Shown one piece after another: positions 1-8,950 of a stretch of DNA of 64,000 bases. This stretch comes from Thalassobacter stenotrophicus. GTDB taxonomy: Bacteria; Pseudomonadota; Alphaproteobacteria; Rhodobacterales; Rhodobacteraceae. Both the position numbers and the translations under genes were made by a program. Every line of letters starts with the position of its first letter. Within the stretch, counting starts at the first letter, position 1. The notes beneath the pieces are model-generated. The model did not search any database and had not been told where the DNA came from. It was given only the letters and a program-made list of their open reading frames with translations. The stretch spans positions 558,001 to 622,000 of the forward strand of contig NZ_CYRX01000033.1 in the NCBI RefSeq assembly GCF_001458315.1. The letters run 5' to 3'.

Positions 1-191
1 TCCACTGCATTTGCCACGGCAAAGTCCGTCACCGCAGCGCCGTCCATAATGTCGAGGTCTGCGCACCAAGCGAGGTGCGCCATACCCGCGTTTCCGGGCG
101 CCACAATCAAGCGGTCACATTTTGGGTTTTGCTTGACCGCCCAAGCCAGCGCATGTTCGCGCCCGCCGCTGCCGAGGATCAGAATATTCAT
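1..191 (-). CDS. purD: phosphoribosylamine-glycine ligase, N-terminal part (cut by window edge)
   Basis: GAR synthetase joins phosphoribosylamine and glycine using ATP, the second step of purine synthesis, in the cytoplasm. Only the first 63 or so codons lie in the window. They read MNILILGSGGREHALAW and then an APGNAGMA segment, the classic PurD N-terminal fold with its GREHA motif and PGN loop. The frame stays open to position 1, so the gene continues to the left. The start codon is at 189-191 with GGAGG just upstream. It is divergent from the amidotransferase gene at 324; the 132 bases between them hold both promoters but I see no clear operator. Confidence 0.93.
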   Translation of the reverse strand, partial: MNILILGSGGREHALAWAVKQNPKCDRLIVAPGNAGMAHLAWCADLDIMDGAAVTDFAVANAV

Positions 192-323
192 GCGGGCCTC
201 CTTGGGCATCATCCAGTTGGCCTCGGTTTACGCGCCTCGGCCCCCGCCCGAAAGAGGCAAAACGCCCGCTTGGCAAGGCGCTGTGTCGCGCCTAAGGTCG
301 CGCTGCAAACGCACAGGTGAATT

Positions 324-1010
324 ATGCACATCGGTATCTTGCAATGCGGCCATACCTCGGGCGAGGTCGCAGCGCACCACGGAGACTTCGACACCATGTT
401 CGAGGGCCTCTTTAACGGACACGGCCTGACCTTCTCCAGCTATGACATCGAAAACATGGTCTTTCCGCCCAGCGTCACCACGTGTGATGGCTGGCTTCTG
501 ACTGGCTCAAAGCACGGCGCATATGAGGACCATCCATTTATTCCTCCGCTTGAGGCGTTCATTCGTGACGCCTACGCAGCGGGTATCCCGCAGGTTGGGA
601 TTTGTTTTGGCCATCAAATCATGGCGCAGGCGATGGGCGGAAAAGTTGTCAAATATGATGGTGGCTGGGGGATTGGACGCGCTGTTTACCGCATGGGGGA
701 CCGCGATATCGCGCTGAATGCGCTGCATCAAGATCAGGTTGTCACACGGCCCGAGGCGGCTCGTGTTCTGGCCTCTTCTGATTTCTGTGAGAATGCGGCG
801 CTTGTGTACGGGGACCGCATGCTTTCGCTTCAGCCGCATCCTGAGTTTTCACCGCAAGTGATTGAGACCTACATTAAGATGCGCAGAGGCATGGCAGGCT
901 ATGACCCTGACCGCATGGATGCGGCGGTGGTTGCGTTGGATCAGCCCATTGATCAGGCATCAGCCGCTGCCATGATCGCGGCCTTTTTCAAGGATGCACA
1001 TAATGGATGA
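324..1010 (+). CDS. type 1 glutamine amidotransferase, probable gamma-glutamyl-amine hydrolase
   Basis: A 228-residue class I glutamine amidotransferase domain with no synthetase partner domain. The nucleophile is Cys94 in GICFGHQ, and His172 and Glu174 in QPHPEF complete the triad. Proteins of this type beside PuuA-like synthetases are thought to release glutamate from gamma-glutamylated intermediates, the role PuuD plays in E. coli. It is the first gene of a three-gene operon: its end overlaps the start of the glutamine-synthetase-like gene by eight bases, and an FAD oxidoreductase follows. The triad is seen directly; the substrate is inferred from context. A GMP-synthase-like activity is unlikely because the ATP pyrophosphatase domain is absent. 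Confidence 0.85.
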   Translation: MHIGILQCGHTSGEVAAHHGDFDTMFEGLFNGHGLTFSSYDIENMVFPPSVTTCDGWLLTGSKHGAYEDHPFIPPLEAFIRDAYAAGIPQVGICFGHQIMAQAMGGKVVKYDGGWGIGRAVYRMGDRDIALNALHQDQVVTRPEAARVLASSDFCENAALVYGDRMLSLQPHPEFSPQVIETYIKMRRGMAGYDPDRMDAAVVALDQPIDQASAAAMIAAFFKDAHNG

Positions 1011-2355
1011 TTGGCTTTCTGGATTGCCCGAGCACGCGCGCGCCTACCTTAAGGGGCGTCGTCTGGATGAGGTGGAATGTATCGTTTCGGACCTGTCGGG
1101 CATTGCCCGGGGCAAGGCGATGCCGGCGGCTAAATTCGCCAAGCAGTCTCATTTTTACCTGCCTGCCTCAATCTTTCAGCAGACCATCACAGGTGAGTGG
1201 GCCGACGATGGGGACCAGCCATTCCTTGAGCCCGACATGATCCTGCAACCGGACCTAGAGACTGCCTGCGCGGCACCGTGGACGGCGGATTGGACCCTTC
1301 AAGTCATACACGACATGGTCGATCCTGACGGCGCGCCTGTGCCCGTCGCTCCGCGCAACGTGCTGGCGCGTGTCGTCGCGCTGTACCGCGCCCGCGGGTG
1401 GGAGCCCGTCGTTGCCCCAGAGATGGAATTCTACCTTGTGGCGCGCAACACGGACCCGCGCCAACCCGTGGTTCCGCCCTTGGGGCGCTCTGGGCGGCCG
1501 GCGGCGGCGCGACAGGCCTATTCCATGTCTGCGGTGGATGAATACGGTCCCGTTATCGACGATATTTATGATTTCGCCGAAGCGATGGGCCTCGAGATCG
1601 ACGGCATCTTGCAAGAGGGCGGCTCGGGTCAGATCGAGATGAACCTGCGCCACGGTGATCCGGTGAAACTGGCCGATGAGATATTCTATTTCAAACGCAT
1701 GATCCGAGAGGCCGCTCTGCGCCACGATTGCTATGCCACGTTTATGGCCAAGCCGATCCAAGATCAGCCGGGCAGCGCGATGCACATTCACCACTCGGTC
1801 GTTGGTACGGATGGTAACAACATTTTTGTGGACGCGCAGGGCGAGGAAACGCCTGCCTTTTCGCACTTCATCGGGGGCATGCAAAAGCACTTGCCGCAGG
1901 TGATCGCGCTTTTGGCGCCTTACGTGAACAGTTATCGCCGGTATGTGCCGGATTTCGCCGCGCCAATTAACCTCGAATGGGGGCGGGATAACCGGACCAC
2001 AGGCCTACGCGTGCCGATTTCGAACACGCAGGCTCGGCGATTGGAAAACCGGATCGCGGGAATGGATTGCAACCCCTACCTCGGGATCGCAGGGTCATTG
2101 GCTTGTGGCTACTTGGGGTTGGTCAATCAGATTGAACCGGCAGAGCAATTCAAAGGCGACGCCTACGCGAGTGATGAAGGCATCCCGCGGAACATGGCCG
2201 AAGCGCTGGACCTGTTCGCCGAGGCGACCGAGATCCATGAGGTGCTGCACCCGCGATTTGCTGAGATTTATCGCTCTGTGAAGGATTTGGAATATCGGGC
2301 CTTCCTACAGGAGATTTCCCCGTGGGAGCGGGAGCACCTGCTGTTAAACGTATGA
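1003..2355 (+). CDS. glutamine synthetase family protein (gamma-glutamylpolyamine synthetase type)
   Basis: A 450-residue protein with the glutamine synthetase beta-grasp and catalytic domains. Metal and substrate motifs are visible: Glu140 and Glu142 in APEMEFYL, Glu212 in GSGQIEMN, the HIHHS stretch near 261-265, and NRTTGLRVP with RLENRIAG further on. The missing adenylylation loop and the divergent sequence place it with PuuA/GlnA3-type enzymes that join glutamate to amines or polyamines, not with housekeeping GlnA. The start at 1003 is preferred over the in-frame ATG at 994 because AAGGA sits eight bases before it. The next gene overlaps its stop by four bases (ATGA), indicating translational coupling. 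The exact amine substrate cannot be read from sequence. Confidence 0.88.
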   Translation: MDDWLSGLPEHARAYLKGRRLDEVECIVSDLSGIARGKAMPAAKFAKQSHFYLPASIFQQTITGEWADDGDQPFLEPDMILQPDLETACAAPWTADWTLQVIHDMVDPDGAPVPVAPRNVLARVVALYRARGWEPVVAPEMEFYLVARNTDPRQPVVPPLGRSGRPAAARQAYSMSAVDEYGPVIDDIYDFAEAMGLEIDGILQEGGSGQIEMNLRHGDPVKLADEIFYFKRMIREAALRHDCYATFMAKPIQDQPGSAMHIHHSVVGTDGNNIFVDAQGEETPAFSHFIGGMQKHLPQVIALLAPYVNSYRRYVPDFAAPINLEWGRDNRTTGLRVPISNTQARRLENRIAGMDCNPYLGIAGSLACGYLGLVNQIEPAEQFKGDAYASDEGIPRNMAEALDLFAEATEIHEVLHPRFAEIYRSVKDLEYRAFLQEISPWEREHLLLNV

Positions 2356-3638
2356 GCTGGCTGCATACCAATGGCCCGTTGAGCCAGCATCCAGACAGCT
2401 ATTATGCGAGCCTTCAGCCGCCGATGCCGCAGTATGAACCTCTGCGTGGGGCAACGACAGCTGACGTCTGTGTCGTGGGTGGTGGGATCACGGGGCTATC
2501 GACGGCTTTGCATGCTGCGCAGATGGGCCAAGATGTCATTGTGCTGGAGGCTGCGCGCTTTGGCTGGGGCGCGTCGGGGCGGAATGGCGGGCAAGTGGGC
2601 AGCGGCTTTAACTGGGATCAGCGCAAGCTGGAGAAAAAGCTAGGCGTTGAGATGGCCGCGCAGCTTTGGACGCAGGCGGAAGAGGCCAAAGCACTCACCC
2701 GTGAGTTGATCGAGGCGCATGCGCCAGAGGCCGATTATCGGCCGGGAATTGTGCATGCGTTTTCGCGCGAGCAAGAGGCGACAGGCTACGGCGAACACAT
2801 GGCACATATGGCGGACCGGTATGGCCAGTCGTTAGATTTATGGTCAAAGGATGAAATGGCCACACGCCTCGGTACGCAGGCCTTTGCGGGTGGCGTGGTG
2901 GATATGAGCGCAGGTTTTTGTAACCCGCTTGCCTATGTCGCGGGGCTGGTGCGCGCATGTGAGGATACTGGCGTTAGGCTGTATGAGCGTTCTGAGGTGC
3001 ATCGCCTAACATCAGGCCTTGTCCAAACGAACGGTGGGGAGGTGCGCGCGGCCAGTGTGGTGCATGCGACCAACGGGTTGGGTCCGCACCTGACTAGCCG
3101 CGTGGCAGCGCGGGTCCTGCCCATCAATAACTTTATCGCCGTGACTGAGCCTTTGGGCGCTGCAGCCCCTATGACTGATCCGATTGCGGTGGCGGATGAT
3201 AGGTTCGTCGTGAATTACTTTTGGCAAACCCGGGATGGGCGGTTGGTTTATGGCGGGGGCGAAAGCTATGGCAAACGCTATCCATCTGACATTGCCACGC
3301 GGGTGCGGCAGAACCTTGGACGGGTATATCCGGAGTTGGCGGATGTGCGGTTTGATCACGCGTGGGGGGGCACCCTAGCAGTGACGGCCACAAGGTTGCC
3401 CTTTGTCGCGGATTTGGGTGGCGGTGTTTTTGCGGCGGGCGGGTATTCGGGGCACGGGTTGGCCTTGTCAGGGCTTGCGGGCAAGGTCCTTGCAGAGGCG
3501 ACATGTGGCGACCGAACTCGCTTGGATTTGTTGGGTAAGTTGCCCGTGCCTGCATTGCCCGGGGGGCGGATGTTTGGGGGCTTGATGGCGACAGGTGGGA
3601 TGATCTGGGCGGCCGCTATGGACCGGTTGCGCGGTTGA
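2352..3638 (+). CDS. FAD-dependent oxidoreductase, gamma-glutamylputrescine oxidase-like
   Basis: A 428-residue DAO/GlpD-fold flavoprotein. The Rossmann motif VVGGGITGLSTA near residues 40-50 binds FAD and is followed by the RNGGQVGSGF stretch typical of PuuB-like amine oxidases; the C-terminal YSGHGLALSGLAG contacts FAD again. PuuB oxidises gamma-glutamylputrescine to the aldehyde, releasing ammonia and peroxide. The ATG at 2352 overlaps the previous stop as ATGA, which decides the start over the upstream GTG at 2322. It ends the plus-strand operon and faces xseA. A hairpin of the dispersed repeat family lies just behind it. Confidence 0.87.
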   Translation: MSWLHTNGPLSQHPDSYYASLQPPMPQYEPLRGATTADVCVVGGGITGLSTALHAAQMGQDVIVLEAARFGWGASGRNGGQVGSGFNWDQRKLEKKLGVEMAAQLWTQAEEAKALTRELIEAHAPEADYRPGIVHAFSREQEATGYGEHMAHMADRYGQSLDLWSKDEMATRLGTQAFAGGVVDMSAGFCNPLAYVAGLVRACEDTGVRLYERSEVHRLTSGLVQTNGGEVRAASVVHATNGLGPHLTSRVAARVLPINNFIAVTEPLGAAAPMTDPIAVADDRFVVNYFWQTRDGRLVYGGGESYGKRYPSDIATRVRQNLGRVYPELADVRFDHAWGGTLAVTATRLPFVADLGGGVFAAGGYSGHGLALSGLAGKVLAEATCGDRTRLDLLGKLPVPALPGGRMFGGLMATGGMIWAAAMDRLRG

Positions 3639-3639
3639 A

Positions 3640-3692
3640 TGGGGCTCTGCCCCCGTCCTGCGGACGCCCCCGGGATATTTTGAAACCAAAGA
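3640..3692 (+). repeat. dispersed hairpin repeat, copy A, between convergent genes
   Basis: A GGGGC-rich hairpin is followed by CCCCGGGATATTTTGAAACC and AAAG. The same tail occurs at 12562, 18691, 25104 and 63244. This copy lies between the convergent oxidoreductase and xseA genes, where it could also end transcription although no clean T tract follows. Confidence 0.6.
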
Positions 3693-3696
3693 CTGC

Positions 3697-5112
3697 TTAG
3701 AAGAGGGAGCCTTGATCGGGCGGGGCTATTTTTTGTTTTGGTTTCTTGGGAGTGGTTGGCGTGACTGGTTTGCGCCCGTCTGCGAATTCGATTTCCACGG
3801 TTTCTACTGATTTGAGGGCTTTGTGGGAGGTGACGACGGCATCATCGCCCCAGACGACGGCGTAGCCGCGTTTGAGTGTTTCTTCGTAGCCCAGAGATAG
3901 GCGCATGCGTTCCAATGAATCGAGTTTTGCGCGCAGTGCAGCGACCTGTGATTGGGCGCGGGGGGCGAGGCGGGCTGTGGCAGTTTGGAGACGTTGATCT
4001 TGCGTGCGCAGGGCTGCGCGGAGTGTGTTGGGTGTCATGCGCCCTTCGAGCCGCGACAGCGCCATACGTCCGGCATTGGTGCGCGCGCGCAGGGCGTTTG
4101 GCAGACGTTCTGAGCTGAGGTCGAGGCGCTGGCGCGGTTGAGATAAAAGCGTGTCGGGGCGTGGTAGAGCGCGGGCCAGATCGGTGGCGCGTTGGGTGCG
4201 TTGGCGCAAGCCCATGCGAAGCGTCTGTGTCATCCGCGCGCCCTGCTGATCGACCCAGCCCATCAGGTCCAGCCGCACGGGTACGGCCATTTCCGCGGCG
4301 GCGGTGGGGGTAGGGGCGCGTTGATCGGCGGCGTAGTCGATCAGCGTGGTATCCGTTTCGTGCCCCACGGCTGAGATCAGGGGAATGCGGCTTTCGGCGG
4401 CGGCGCGCACGACGATTTCTTCGTTGAAGCCCCAGAGGTCCTCGATCGAGCCACCGCCACGGGCCACGATGATCAGGTCCGGTGTGGGCGCGCCCTCGGG
4501 CATCGCGTTGAAGCCGCGGATCGCATTCGCGACTTCGGGGGCGCAAGGTTTGCCTTGTACGGCCACTGGCCAGATAATCACACGCCGTGGGAAGCGGTCG
4601 CGCAAGCGGTGCAAAATATCGCGGATTACGGCGCCGGAGGGTGAGGTGACGACGCCGATGACCTCGGGCAGGTAGGGGAGGGGTTTCTTACGTTCCGGCG
4701 CGAAGAGACCTTCAGCGGTAAGCTGTTGCTTACGCTTTTCAAGCATGGCCATCAGGGCACCTGCGCCTGCGACCTCTAACTCCTCAACGTTCATGTTGTA
4801 TTTTGACTGGGCGCCGTAAGCCGTGAGGCGGCCTGTGACGATGACCTCCATCCCCTCTTCGGGCTGTACGCTGAGCCGGGCGGCTTGGCCTTTCCATGTG
4901 GTGCAGGCGAGCGTGTTGCGATCGTCTTTGACGTCGTAATAGATGTGGCCTGACCGCGCGCGGACAACACGCCCGACCTCACCGCGCACGCGAATGCGCC
5001 CAAACTCACCCTCTAGGGTGCGTTTGACGGCGCCCGACAGCTCGGACACGGTGAATTCAGGGGCGTTTGATCCGTTGGGATCGCCGGTGGGGTCGTCGTC
5101 AAGGAGGTCCAT
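3697..5112 (-). CDS. xseA: exodeoxyribonuclease VII large subunit
   Basis: The 471-residue large subunit of ExoVII, which with XseB degrades single-stranded DNA from both ends. An N-terminal OB fold (TVSELSGAVKRTL, about residues 20-110) precedes the catalytic domain with GVVTSPSGAVIRDI, RGGGSIEDLWGFNEE and SAVGHETDTTLID, followed by a long helical, Arg-rich region and a short C-terminal tail. Length is near the family norm. It starts nine bases after the stop of the minus-strand glutamine-synthetase-like gene and may be the last gene of the amino acid importer operon. xseB is not in the window. Confidence 0.97.
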   Translation of the reverse strand: MDLLDDDPTGDPNGSNAPEFTVSELSGAVKRTLEGEFGRIRVRGEVGRVVRARSGHIYYDVKDDRNTLACTTWKGQAARLSVQPEEGMEVIVTGRLTAYGAQSKYNMNVEELEVAGAGALMAMLEKRKQQLTAEGLFAPERKKPLPYLPEVIGVVTSPSGAVIRDILHRLRDRFPRRVIIWPVAVQGKPCAPEVANAIRGFNAMPEGAPTPDLIIVARGGGSIEDLWGFNEEIVVRAAAESRIPLISAVGHETDTTLIDYAADQRAPTPTAAAEMAVPVRLDLMGWVDQQGARMTQTLRMGLRQRTQRATDLARALPRPDTLLSQPRQRLDLSSERLPNALRARTNAGRMALSRLEGRMTPNTLRAALRTQDQRLQTATARLAPRAQSQVAALRAKLDSLERMRLSLGYEETLKRGYAVVWGDDAVVTSHKALKSVETVEIEFADGRKPVTPTTPKKPKQKIAPPDQGSLF

Positions 5113-5121
5113 GGGCAGAGG

Positions 5122-6453
5122 TTAAACCGTGTCGAGATAGAGGTCCATGCGCTCTGCGTCGGTTAGCTCGCTCACGTCGGTTAATTCTTGCTTCTTGGTT
5201 AGCAGAAGGTTCTGGATCAATCCCTCGGGCAGGAGGCGCTTGATCCAAGGATCGCTTTCAAATCGGGCGATGGCCTCGGCCCAAGTCTCGGGCGTTTGGG
5301 GCAGGTCTAGCGCGTATGCGTTGCCGGTGATCGGTGCGGGTGGTTCATTGGCGTCCTCGATCCCTGCGAGAGCCGCGCCCAATACGACCGCGAGCATCAA
5401 GTAAGGATTAATGTCACCGCCCGCGATGCGATGCTCGATGCGGCGCGCCACGGGAGGGCCGGAGGGCACACGGATGGCCGCCGTCCGGTTCTCATAGGCC
5501 CATGCGAGCCCTGTGGGAGCATGGGCGCCGGGCACAAGGCGGTCGTAGCTGTTGGCGTGGGGGGCGAAGATGAGCATTGATGCGGGTGTGGCCGCCAGCA
5601 GGCCCGCAATGGCGTGGCGCAGGGTTTCTGTGCCCTTTGGGCCGCCATCGTCAAAGATGTTCTTGCCGGCCTGATCAAGCACGGAAAAGTGCGTATGCAG
5701 ACCGTTGCCCGCATAGTCGGGATAGGGCTTGGCCATAAAGCTGGCCGCAAATCCGTGTTTGCGGGCAAGGCCTCGGACCAACAACTTGAAAAGCCATGCG
5801 TCATCCGCGGCTTTTAGGGCATCAGGCTGATGCATCATGTTGATTTCAAACTGGCCAAGACCTGCCTCGGAAATGGCGGTGTCCGCGGGAATGTCCATGG
5901 CCTCGCAGGCGTCGTAGAGTTCGGTAAAGAACTGATCGAACGCATCCAGCTGGCGCATTGCCAAGGTCTCGGCTCCGGCACGGCGTTTGCCAGAGCGGGG
6001 CGAGGGCGGCACACGCAGGACGCGGCGACTGTCATCGATCAGGTAAAATTCTAACTCGGTCGCCACTACTGGCGTCAGCCCCTTTGCGGTGTAGCGCGCG
6101 ACGACAGCGTTTAGTGCGTGACGCGGGTCACCGGCAAACGGGCGGCCTTCGTCGTGGAACATCCACAGCGGCAGCAGAGCGGTGGGTGTTTCGAGCCACG
6201 GCATCGGCACATAGCCCCGGTCGGTGGGCAACAGAATGCCGTCCGCGTCGCCGGTGTCAAACACCAGCGGGCTGTCTTCGATATCTTCGCCCCAAATATC
6301 CAGATTGAGGACAGAAAACGGGAACCGTGTGCCCTCATCCTCAAGTTTGTGGGCAAAGCGGCGGGGAACACGTTTGCCTCGGGCTTGGGCGTTTAGATCG
6401 CACGCAACCGCGCGGACAGAGTGAATGTGCGGGTTGTCGTGGAGCCAACTCAT
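5122..6453 (-). CDS. second glutamine synthetase family protein
   Basis: A 443-residue relative of the protein at 1003-2355 but clearly a different subtype. The family motifs are present: ATELEFYLI, GLGQFEINMMH, FMAKPYPDYAGNGLHTHFS, NSYDRLVPG and ENRTAAIRVPSG. It probably makes a gamma-glutamyl bond to an amine imported by the adjoining ABC transporter. Its ATG overlaps the stop of the second permease gene by four bases (ATGA), so it belongs to the importer operon. A role in polyamine or other biogenic amine use is inferred; housekeeping ammonia assimilation is unlikely. Confidence 0.87.
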   Translation of the reverse strand: MSWLHDNPHIHSVRAVACDLNAQARGKRVPRRFAHKLEDEGTRFPFSVLNLDIWGEDIEDSPLVFDTGDADGILLPTDRGYVPMPWLETPTALLPLWMFHDEGRPFAGDPRHALNAVVARYTAKGLTPVVATELEFYLIDDSRRVLRVPPSPRSGKRRAGAETLAMRQLDAFDQFFTELYDACEAMDIPADTAISEAGLGQFEINMMHQPDALKAADDAWLFKLLVRGLARKHGFAASFMAKPYPDYAGNGLHTHFSVLDQAGKNIFDDGGPKGTETLRHAIAGLLAATPASMLIFAPHANSYDRLVPGAHAPTGLAWAYENRTAAIRVPSGPPVARRIEHRIAGGDINPYLMLAVVLGAALAGIEDANEPPAPITGNAYALDLPQTPETWAEAIARFESDPWIKRLLPEGLIQNLLLTKKQELTDVSELTDAERMDLYLDTV

Positions 6454-7253
6454 CGGATCAGTGTGGGCCTTATCTTTAGCTTGGGAGCCTTGCCGAGGTG
6501 TCGGTTCAGGCGACGATTGATCGCCCCCATAGACAGGATCACCACCAAGGTCAGCAGGATGAAATATCCCGCAAGAATGGGGTAAGGCACAAAGGGATTA
6601 AAGGTCTTATCGGCGAAATAGTTAGCGTAATACAGGGCATCGCCGCGTTGCTGGCGCGCGGGAAAGCCGGAAAAGAACACCAGTGCAGTGGCGTGAAACA
6701 GAAAGATCGCCTCATTCGTATAGGCCGGCCAAGCGAGGCGCATCATCGTGGGGAATGTGATGCGGCGGAATTTGGCGTAGCCGGATAGGCCATAGGCGTC
6801 CGCGGCCTCCATATCGCCCTTTGGGATCGATTTGAGTGCGCCGAAAAAGATCTCACCGGAGTAGGCGGCGGTGTTGAGGAACAACACAATCAATGCGCCC
6901 AACCATGCCGACGAAAACGCGTCAAAGATCGGCGAGACGCCTTTGAGCGAGAGAAAGAAGAAGTAGGCGAAGAAGAATTGAATAAACAGCGGTGAGCCGC
7001 GGAACAAGAAGATGAACCATTCTGAGGGTTTGCGCACCAACCGGTTGCTGGAGGCCTTGCCCATCGCCACCGCGACCGCCAGCACAAAGCCCGCGAGCAG
7101 TGCGAAAACGCCGAAGTAGATGTTCCACAACATCCCCGAGCCGATCAGGGTGAACTGCTGGCACAGGGTGAAATCGCTGCGTGGGAGCAGTCGCTCACCG
7201 TAGCCGAGCGCGCGCAGGCCATAATCGCCAATGGTTTGCAGGCAGCTGTCCAT
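6450..7253 (-). CDS. polar amino acid ABC transporter permease (second)
   Basis: A 267-residue inner-membrane permease of the HisM/GlnP family with about five hydrophobic helices. The cytoplasmic coupling loop reads GALKSIPKGDMEAADAYGLS, matching the EAA motif that contacts the ATPase. The start ATG at 7251-7253 shares its first base with the upstream TGA (TGATG), so it is translated in step with the first permease. A longer in-frame reading to 7397 exists but lies inside the upstream gene and is rejected. It pairs with the permease at 7253-8134 to form a heterodimer. Confidence 0.92.
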   Translation of the reverse strand: MDSCLQTIGDYGLRALGYGERLLPRSDFTLCQQFTLIGSGMLWNIYFGVFALLAGFVLAVAVAMGKASSNRLVRKPSEWFIFLFRGSPLFIQFFFAYFFFLSLKGVSPIFDAFSSAWLGALIVLFLNTAAYSGEIFFGALKSIPKGDMEAADAYGLSGYAKFRRITFPTMMRLAWPAYTNEAIFLFHATALVFFSGFPARQQRGDALYYANYFADKTFNPFVPYPILAGYFILLTLVVILSMGAINRRLNRHLGKAPKLKIRPTLIR

Positions 7254-8134
7254 CAGGCGGCTTTCCTTTGTGCTTCGCCGCCGGTGGTGGCTTGGCCGTG
7301 GGTCAGGCGGTTCATCAGCCGTTCTAGCACGACCTCGGATACGCGCGTAAAGGCGAGGTAGAACACCAGCAGAAACAGAAAATACCACATGCGCCAATCG
7401 CCGTGAGGGTAGTCTGTGAAGCGCGGGTTAGCCGTGCCGCCCAGTTCGCGCGCCCAGTAAACGATGTCTTCAACGCCCAACAGGAATAGCAGGGGGGTGG
7501 CTTTGATCAGAACCATCCATAAGTTGCTCAGGCCGGGCAGGGCATAGACCCACATTTGCGGCACGAGAATGCGCCAGAAGGTCTGGCGGTGGGTCATGCC
7601 GTATGCCTCCGCGGTTTCTAATTGCGCGCGGGGCACCGCCTGCATTGCCCCGTATAGGACGTTGGCGGCAAAGGCGCCGAACACGATGGCAAAGGTAAAG
7701 ACCGCAAGCGCGAAGCCGTATACCTCATGCACCCATTGTGGTGCGTTGCCCAAGGGCAGTTTGGCCGCGTCACAGACGATGAAATCGTTGCCCTGGCGGA
7801 TTGGTTGGTCCCAGTCGGGGCATAGTGCGCTGTGGCGCAAGAACTCTAGCCCCTGATCAAGGGCGATCACAAAGAACAAGAAAAATGCGATGTCGGGCAC
7901 GCCGCGCACCACGGAGATATATCCGTGCCCAAGCCAGCGCACCGGCGCGATGCGTGAGCGCGCGGCAGACGCCCCGCCAAATCCCATCGCAAGAGACGTC
8001 GGCGCCGTGACCGCGAGCAACAATAGCACAGTGACGAAGGCCCAATAGAAGTTCGCATGCTTACCCGTGGTGAAGTAGCAGGCGAACCACTGGTAGGTCT
8101 CCAGGGTCGAGGGATCGGTGCAGAATGAGAACAT
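7253..8134 (-). CDS. polar amino acid ABC transporter permease (first)
   Basis: A 293-residue HisQ-type permease with an EAA loop at GAMQAVPRAQLETAEAYGMT and several strongly hydrophobic helices. The large periplasmic insertion after the second helix region is a common variant in alphaproteobacteria. The start chosen is the ATG at 8132-8134 (MFSFCTDPS); an upstream GTG at 8173 would leave almost no space after the binding-protein gene. It lies third in the operon ATPase, binding protein, permease, permease, synthetase. Confidence 0.9.
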   Translation of the reverse strand: MFSFCTDPSTLETYQWFACYFTTGKHANFYWAFVTVLLLLAVTAPTSLAMGFGGASAARSRIAPVRWLGHGYISVVRGVPDIAFFLFFVIALDQGLEFLRHSALCPDWDQPIRQGNDFIVCDAAKLPLGNAPQWVHEVYGFALAVFTFAIVFGAFAANVLYGAMQAVPRAQLETAEAYGMTHRQTFWRILVPQMWVYALPGLSNLWMVLIKATPLLFLLGVEDIVYWARELGGTANPRFTDYPHGDWRMWYFLFLLVFYLAFTRVSEVVLERLMNRLTHGQATTGGEAQRKAA

Positions 8135-8179
8135 AAGAAAATGAAGGGCGGCAGGTGTAACCCCGCCGCCCAAGCGCGA

Positions 8180-8908
8180 TTAGAATTTCGCGCCGACTTC
8201 CCATTTTTCGATCAAGGCGTTGAGCGAGCCGTCTGCCTTCATGGAGGAGATTGCTGCGTCCATTTTCGCCTTCAGCTCACCGTCGCTTTCGCGCAGGCCC
8301 ATGCCGATGCCGCCACCGATCAGCTCTTCACGCTCCAGCTTGGCTAGCTCTGCGTCGGCCTCAACGATTGGCGCCAGAAAGCTGTCGTCGGCCAGAACGG
8401 CGTCTGCTTCACCGGCTTTGACGGCAGCAACCGACTCCTCGGGGGAGGCGAATTCCAACAGCGTTGCGCCCATTTCAGCCACAAAAGAGGCTTGGATAGT
8501 GTTGGTCTGTGCGGCGATCACGGCGGTTTCGACGTTCAGGCCTTCGTTGCCCGCAGCCACCAAGTAGGAGGATGGATCGGGTTGTGTGTAGTTCTGAGTG
8601 AAGTCGATGACTTCATCACGCTCGGCTGTGATGGACATGCCAGCGATGATAGCGTCGTAGTTGCCGGACACGAGGTTGGGGATGATGCTGTCCCACTCGT
8701 TTGTGACCCACTCACAGGTCAGTTCGGCGCGTGCGCACAGCTCGTCGCCCAATTCGCGTTCAAAGCCGTCAACTTCGCCAGCGTCGTTGAGGAAGTTGAA
8801 GGGAGGGTATGCGCCCTCGGTGCCCAAACGGACAACGGAGTGGCCATCGGCAAATGCCGCGCCCGCGCCAATTGCGAGAAGTGCGGTGGATAGGATCAGC
8901 TTGTTCAT
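8180..8908 (-). CDS. polar amino acid ABC transporter substrate-binding protein
   Basis: A 242-residue periplasmic binding protein of family 3. A Sec signal peptide (MNKLILSTALLAIGAGAAFA) is followed by the mature start DGHSVVRLGTEGAYPPFNF, the usual first strand of lysine/arginine/glutamine binding proteins. GFERELGDELC and NWDSIIPNL-like segments (here EWDSIIPNLVSG) form the ligand cleft. It delivers an amino acid or related amine to the permeases downstream. The ligand cannot be fixed from sequence; the neighbouring gamma-glutamyl synthetase argues for a basic amino acid or an amine. Confidence 0.92.
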   Translation of the reverse strand: MNKLILSTALLAIGAGAAFADGHSVVRLGTEGAYPPFNFLNDAGEVDGFERELGDELCARAELTCEWVTNEWDSIIPNLVSGNYDAIIAGMSITAERDEVIDFTQNYTQPDPSSYLVAAGNEGLNVETAVIAAQTNTIQASFVAEMGATLLEFASPEESVAAVKAGEADAVLADDSFLAPIVEADAELAKLEREELIGGGIGMGLRESDGELKAKMDAAISSMKADGSLNALIEKWEVGAKF

Positions 8909-8950
8909 GGTGGTCTCCCGTTAGCTGGTTTTGCTGGTAGTCGCCTAGGC